This document shows, one piece after another, positions 13,753 through 17,382 of a stretch of DNA of 17,382 nucleotides. Within the stretch, counting starts at the first letter, position 1. Every line of letters starts with the position of its first letter. The notes under the pieces were generated by a model that was given only the letters and a program-made list of their open reading frames with translations, searched no databases and was not told the origin of the DNA. The position numbers and the translations under genes are program-made. This DNA comes from Pseudomonadota bacterium (GTDB lineage: Bacteria; Pseudomonadota; Alphaproteobacteria; Sphingomonadales; Sphingomonadaceae): contig CAUJJQ010000262.1 in assembly GCA_963205285.1 (NCBI GenBank), positions 1-17,382 on the forward strand, written 5' to 3'.

Positions 13753-14651
13753 ATTGCGCCTTCCGCCATATGCCCCTCTGGGTCAGGGTGGATGAAAATT
13801 TCGAGCCCCGGGAAATGGCGCGCCAGTTCGATTTCGATACGGTCCATGACATCATGGACTTCGCGGATGGTCATTTCGGCGCGCACCCACAGATGGAATT
13901 GGACAAAATCCTGCCCACCCGATGAGCGTGTCCGCACATCATGAACCCCCAGCGCATCGGCATCGCGCATCACCACATCGACCAGCGCCTCACGCTTGGC
14001 ATCGGGCCATTCCTTGTCCATCAGATGGTCGATGACGCCCATCGCGCCGCGCGCCGCACCGAACAGCAACCACAGCGCAATCAGCAGGCCAAAGGCGGCA
14101 TCCGCGCCGTGCCAGCCCAGATATTGGTCGGCAATCAGCGCCAAAATCACCGCCGCATTGAGCAGCAGGTCGGATGCATAATGGAGCCGGTCGGCGGCAA
14201 TGGCGAGCGATCCGGTGCGCCGTACGACATGGTTTTGATAGAGGATGAGGCAGAGCGTCAGTGCCATCGCGATGACGGATACGCCGATGCCATAGGGGGC
14301 GTCCGCCGTGCCCGCCCCCGTTTGCCAGCGGGCGATGGCGCGCGCGCCGATCCACAGTGCCGACGCGGTGACGATCATCATCTGGATCAGCGCGACCAAC
14401 GCCTCGGCCTTGCCATGGCCGAACCGATGATCATCATCGGCGGGCAGCGCGGCGATATAAACACCAAAAAGCGTGATGGCGCTGGCCACAAGGTCGAGCG
14501 CGGTATCGGCAAAGCTGCCGAGCATCGCACTCGACCCGGTGCGCCACGCCGCCCACCCTTTTAGGAGGAGGAGGGTGAACGCCACCGCCATCGATGCTGC
14601 CGCCGCGCGCCGCGTCCATCGCCCGCGCGCTTCGGGGGAGGTGGCGATCAT
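13749..14651 (-). CDS. Cation diffusion facilitator family transporter (FieF/ZitB type)
   Basis: This 300-residue inner-membrane antiporter would export divalent metals such as zinc or iron in exchange for protons. Several membrane helices are visible. The metal site typical of the family is complete: D49 and D53 in GSFADTALDLVAS (TM2) and H157 and D161 in DRLHYASDLLLN (TM5). A cytoplasmic C-terminal domain follows (about 210-300: VVMRDADALGVHDVRTRSSG ... QFHLWV ... IEIELARHFPGLEIFIHPDP), with family-typical metal-binding His and Asp. The frame extends upstream to 14780, but ATG 14651 overlaps the pdxH stop in ATGA, indicating translational coupling, and gives the usual family length. The metal cannot be fixed from sequence alone. 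Confidence 0.93.
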   Translation of the reverse strand: MIATSPEARGRWTRRAAAASMAVAFTLLLLKGWAAWRTGSSAMLGSFADTALDLVASAITLFGVYIAALPADDDHRFGHGKAEALVALIQMMIVTASALWIGARAIARWQTGAGTADAPYGIGVSVIAMALTLCLILYQNHVVRRTGSLAIAADRLHYASDLLLNAAVILALIADQYLGWHGADAAFGLLIALWLLFGAARGAMGVIDHLMDKEWPDAKREALVDVVMRDADALGVHDVRTRSSGGQDFVQFHLWVRAEMTIREVHDVMDRIEIELARHFPGLEIFIHPDPEGHMAEGAI

Positions 14652-15256
14652 GGGAAGATCAGGCCGCTTTGCCATTCGCTTGATGCATCGGCGCGCTGAT
14701 AAACCATGCGGTGGTGCAGCCGATGTTCGACATCCTGCCAAAATTCGATGCGACGCGGCGATAATATATAGCCGCCCCAATGCGGTGGGCGCGGCACATC
14801 TGCCCCGGCAAAACGTGCCTCTGCCGCCGCCAGTCGCTCCTCAAACGCGCCGCGATGGCTGAGCGGACGGGACTGGTCGCTCGCCCATGCACCCAATTGC
14901 GCGGCGCGCGGACGGGTGGCGAAATAGGCATCGCTCATCGCGTCCGAAACCACCGTCATCGGCCCTTCGATGCGGATCTGTCGCCTGAGGCTCTTCCAGT
15001 GAAAAAGCAGGGCGATATTGGGGTTTGCCGCCATATCGCCTGCCTTGCGGCTTTCGCCATTGGTGTAAAAAACAAAACCGTCCGCCCCATGTTCTTTGAG
15101 CAGGACGATCCGCGCCGATGGACGTCCCGCCGCATCCACCGTCGCCAGCGTCATGGCATTGGGGTCATTGGGTTCGCTGGCGCTGGCCGCAGCAAGCCAG
15201 TCGCCGAACAGCGAAATGGGGCAGGTTGGAGCATCAATATCCATGGCTGCGCCCAT
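14648..15256 (-). CDS. pdxH: Pyridoxamine 5'-phosphate oxidase
   Basis: PdxH is an FMN enzyme that oxidises pyridoxine- or pyridoxamine-5'-phosphate to pyridoxal 5'-phosphate, the last step of vitamin B6 supply and salvage. The 202-residue protein has the substrate and FMN-binding blocks in order: AMTLATVDAAGRPSARIVLL, GFVFYTNGESRKAGDM, NIALLFHWKSLRRQIRIEG, YFATRPRAAQLGAWASDQS and the C-terminal signature IEFWQDVEHRLHHR. In the last block the family usually has LHDR; here it is LHHR. The frame is open to 15328, but ATG 15256 is preserved by GAAGG 4-5 nt upstream and gives normal length. Its stop overlaps the CDF start by 4 nt. It diverges from the dnaJ-like gene across 91 bp. Confidence 0.95.
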   Translation of the reverse strand: MGAAMDIDAPTCPISLFGDWLAAASASEPNDPNAMTLATVDAAGRPSARIVLLKEHGADGFVFYTNGESRKAGDMAANPNIALLFHWKSLRRQIRIEGPMTVVSDAMSDAYFATRPRAAQLGAWASDQSRPLSHRGAFEERLAAAEARFAGADVPRPPHWGGYILSPRRIEFWQDVEHRLHHRMVYQRADASSEWQSGLIFP

Positions 15257-15347
15257 ATCGCCTTCGCGCCTGCCGGTCGAGTGGGGTTGCGGCCCTTTTC
15301 GCGCCCCACCCCTTGCCCAATATAGCATCGCCGCCTAGCTATGGCGC

Positions 15348-16262
15348 ATGGCAGCAGATCCTTATTCCTTATTGAGCGTGGCGCGCAGCGCCAGCGAGGC
15401 GGAGATTAAAAAGGCCTATCGCAAGCTCGCCAAGGAACTTCACCCTGACGCGAACAAGGATAATCCGCGCGCCGCCGACCGCTTTGCCGAAGTGACGCAG
15501 GCGTATGACATATTGTCCGACAAGGACAAGCGCGCCCGCTTTGACCGGGGCGAAATTGACGCCAGCGGCAACCCCGCCAACCCCTTTGCAGGGGGATTCG
15601 GCGGTTTTGGGGGCGGGCGGCCACGCCCCGGTGCCGGGGCAGCGGGCGGCTTTGCCGGCGGCAGTTATGGCGCAGAGAGCGGTGATTTTGGCGGCATTTT
15701 CGATGAACTTTTTGGCGGGCGGTCGCGCCGCACCCCGCCGCCCAAGGGAGCCAATATCCAATATCGACTGACGGTCGGCTTTGTCGATGCGGCAACGCTC
15801 GCCGCGCAGCGCATCACCCTTTCCGATGGCAAGACGATTGACCTCAAACTCCCCGCCGGGGTGGAGGATGGGACGCAGGTTCGCCTGAAGGGCAAGGGCG
15901 AAGCGGGGCCGGGCGGCGCGGGGGATGCGACGGTTACCATCGAAATTCGCGGCCATGCCTTTTTCCGCCGCGACGGCGCGGACATCCGGCTCGACCTGCC
16001 GATTACGTTGGGAGAGGCAGTGCTGGGTGCAAAGGTGCGCGTGCCGACGGTTGATGGGCCGGTGATGCTGTCGATCCCCAAGGGTGCGAGTTCGGGCAAG
16101 ATATTGCGCCTCAAGGCCAAGGGGTTTTCGCGGCGCGACGGGACGCGCGGCGACCAGTTGGTTGCGCTGCAGATCGACGTGCCTGCTGACGATGCCGCAC
16201 TCGAACAATTTGCGGCGGATTGGGCCGACACGCGCGCGGTGCGTGCGGCGCTTGGTGTGTGA
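15348..16262 (+). CDS. DnaJ-type co-chaperone without zinc finger (CbpA-like)
   Basis: The 304-residue protein is an Hsp40 that would stimulate DnaK ATPase and present clients to it. The J domain (about 1-70) has the HPD tripeptide at 32-34. A Gly/Phe-rich linker (about 78-125, with repeated GGFGG) follows. The C-terminal client-binding domains begin near residue 135 (YRLTVGFVDAATLAAQRITL, LKLPAGVEDGTQVRLKGKGE, GHAFFRRDGADIRLDLPITL). There are no CxxCxGxG repeats, so it is a type II (CbpA/DnaJ-B) protein rather than classical DnaJ. No strong ribosome-binding site precedes ATG 15348, but the J domain requires this start. Its TGA overlaps the GTG of the YihY gene, and fabI follows, so the three likely share one transcript. 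Confidence 0.93.
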   Translation: MAADPYSLLSVARSASEAEIKKAYRKLAKELHPDANKDNPRAADRFAEVTQAYDILSDKDKRARFDRGEIDASGNPANPFAGGFGGFGGGRPRPGAGAAGGFAGGSYGAESGDFGGIFDELFGGRSRRTPPPKGANIQYRLTVGFVDAATLAAQRITLSDGKTIDLKLPAGVEDGTQVRLKGKGEAGPGGAGDATVTIEIRGHAFFRRDGADIRLDLPITLGEAVLGAKVRVPTVDGPVMLSIPKGASSGKILRLKAKGFSRRDGTRGDQLVALQIDVPADDAALEQFAADWADTRAVRAALGV

Positions 16263-17209
16263 ACAGCACCGATAAATTGACGGCTATGGTGCGCGCCACC
16301 CTCGATTTTGAGAAATTATGGCTATCCCGCTTTTGGCGGGTCGCTAGGCGCGTGTTGCTGGGTGCCTATCAGGACGGGTTCATCCATGCGGGCAATCTTG
16401 CCTATCTCTCGCTCCTCGCGCTATTTGCCTTTGTCCTGTGCGCGACCGCCATTGCCGCAAGTTTTGGCCGCACCAGCGAAGGCCTCCACGCGCTCGAAGT
16501 CATATTGGCGACAATGCCGCCGGGGATATCGCGCACGCTCGACGCCCCGGTGCGCGAAGTTATCGGCGCGCGTAACGGCCATCTCTTGTGGATTGGCGCT
16601 GCCTTTGGCCTGTGGACGGTGGCGAGCCTGATTGAAACGCTGCGCGACATTTTGCGTCGCGCCTATGGCACGCAGGCCAGCCAGAGTTTCTGGAAATATC
16701 GCCTCGCATCTATGGGGCTGGTGGTGGGGGCTGTCCTCCTCCTCCTCATCTGTTTCAGCTTGCAGGTGGTGACGCTGGCGCTGGGTGATTTGATGGCGCG
16801 CTTTCTGCCACCCGATATTGCAGGCCTTGGCGAAATAGCGTTGACGCGCGGCATTTCCCTGTTCGGGCTGTTCATCGCGATGTTCACTCTGTTCGTGGCG
16901 CTGACTCCGCAGCGTTTTCGCGGATCACATAATCCCAAATGGCCCGGCGCATTGGCAACCACGCTGTGGTGGCTGGCGGTCAGCACCGCATTGCCGCATG
17001 TGCTCGCGCGGCTTATTTCCTATGATTTGACCTATGGCAGTCTGGCAGGGGTGATGGTGACGCTATTTTTTTTCTACCTTGTCGGGCTGGGGATGGTTAT
17101 CGGGGCAGAATTAAACGCCGCTTTGGCTTCGGCGGATGGGGATGGGCAAAGGCGGCCCATCGGCCATCGCACCGATGAACCGGGCGCGCAGGCGATGGAG
17201 TTAGAGTGA
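16259..17209 (+). CDS. YihY/BrkB family inner-membrane protein
   Basis: The roughly 316-residue protein matches the YihY/virulence factor BrkB family (formerly annotated as ribonuclease BN). Its function is unresolved. About six membrane helices are visible: [95 protein letters not shown] and [20 protein letters not shown], the last followed by the conserved GAELNAAL. The C-terminus is polar and cytoplasmic. Two starts compete: GTG 16259, which overlaps the DnaJ stop (GTGA), and ATG 16286; the first is given because of coupling, but neither has a strong ribosome-binding site. The stop overlaps the fabI start (TGATG). Confidence 0.9.
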   Translation: MNSTDKLTAMVRATLDFEKLWLSRFWRVARRVLLGAYQDGFIHAGNLAYLSLLALFAFVLCATAIAASFGRTSEGLHALEVILATMPPGISRTLDAPVREVIGARNGHLLWIGAAFGLWTVASLIETLRDILRRAYGTQASQSFWKYRLASMGLVVGAVLLLLICFSLQVVTLALGDLMARFLPPDIAGLGEIALTRGISLFGLFIAMFTLFVALTPQRFRGSHNPKWPGALATTLWWLAVSTALPHVLARLISYDLTYGSLAGVMVTLFFFYLVGLGMVIGAELNAALASADGDGQRRPIGHRTDEPGAQAMELE

Positions 17210-17382
17210 TGAGCAATTTGATGCAGGGCAAACGCGGCCTCATCATGGGGCTGGCCAATGACCGCAGCCTCGCCTGGGGGATTGCCCAGGCGCTGCATGC
17301 GCATGGGGCAGAGCTTGCCATCTCCTATCAGGGGGAGGTGATGGAGAAACGCGTCCGCCCGCTCGCCGACCAATTGGGCTGC
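17209..17382 (+). CDS. fabI: Enoyl-[acyl-carrier-protein] reductase FabI (partial, N-terminus only)
   Basis: FabI is the NADH-dependent reductase that completes each cycle of fatty acid elongation. Only the first 58 codons are in the window. They show the N-terminal Rossmann segment with the FabI-specific nucleotide motif [13 protein letters not shown] (about 14-26) and [12 protein letters not shown] (about 32-43), as in characterised FabI proteins. ATG 17209 is supported by GGAG 8 nt upstream (17197-17200), and it overlaps the YihY stop as TGATG. The catalytic Tyr-Lys region lies beyond the right edge. It is the third gene of the dnaJ-like/yihY/fabI unit. Confidence 0.94.
   Translation, partial: MSNLMQGKRGLIMGLANDRSLAWGIAQALHAHGAELAISYQGEVMEKRVRPLADQLGC

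Overview
The window looks like chromosomal DNA of an alphaproteobacterium, most likely a member of the Sphingomonadales (Sphingopyxis/Sphingorhabdus/Novosphingobium-like). The reasons are its high GC content, weak or overlapping translation starts, a SciP (DUF1153) cell-cycle regulator, CtrA-type TTAACC boxes, a tRNA-Gln with the U1-A72 pair used by the GatCAB route, and typical alphaproteobacterial versions of MnmA, PdxH and FabI. The genus is an inference; no rRNA is present. No transposase, integrase, phage gene or CRISPR array was seen.

Layout, left to right. (1) 1-714, minus: 5' part of an adrenodoxin-reductase-type ferredoxin-NADP reductase, cut by the window edge. (2) 869-942, plus: tRNA-Gln(CTG) with a clear sigma70-like promoter. 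(3) 957-1721, minus: a solitary HsdR N-terminal (PD-(D/E)XK, QxxxY) nuclease-like protein, AT-richer than its surroundings, with a perfect 9-bp dyad just upstream. (4) 1897-3846, plus: an acyl-CoA dehydrogenase and a crotonase-fold protein forming a two-gene acyl-CoA unit. (5) 9595-3857, minus: an RND efflux operon of adaptor, inner-membrane pump and DUF445 membrane protein, driven by a promoter whose -10 box lies in a perfect palindrome. (6) 9709-10045, minus: glsB/yeaQ-like stress membrane protein with a strong terminator. (7) 10175-10530, minus: sciP with its own terminator and an upstream CtrA-like box; an unrecognised 117-codon reading frame ends on the sciP start codon. (8) 11111-12199, plus: mnmA. 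(9) A small cysteine-containing membrane protein (minus) diverging from a Tat/lipoprotein-type serine hydrolase (plus). (10) pdxH and a cation diffusion facilitator (minus), coupled by an ATGA overlap. (11) A zinc-finger-less DnaJ, a YihY/BrkB membrane protein and the start of fabI (plus), each overlapping the next by 1-4 nt.

Most of the window is ordinary housekeeping and envelope biology. The parts worth a second look are the lone restriction-type nuclease with its dyad, the crotonase lacking both usual catalytic glutamates, the pump operon with DUF445 and its operator-like promoter, and the sciP upstream region with its CtrA-like box and overlapping reading frame. I did not find a convincing new multi-gene system.
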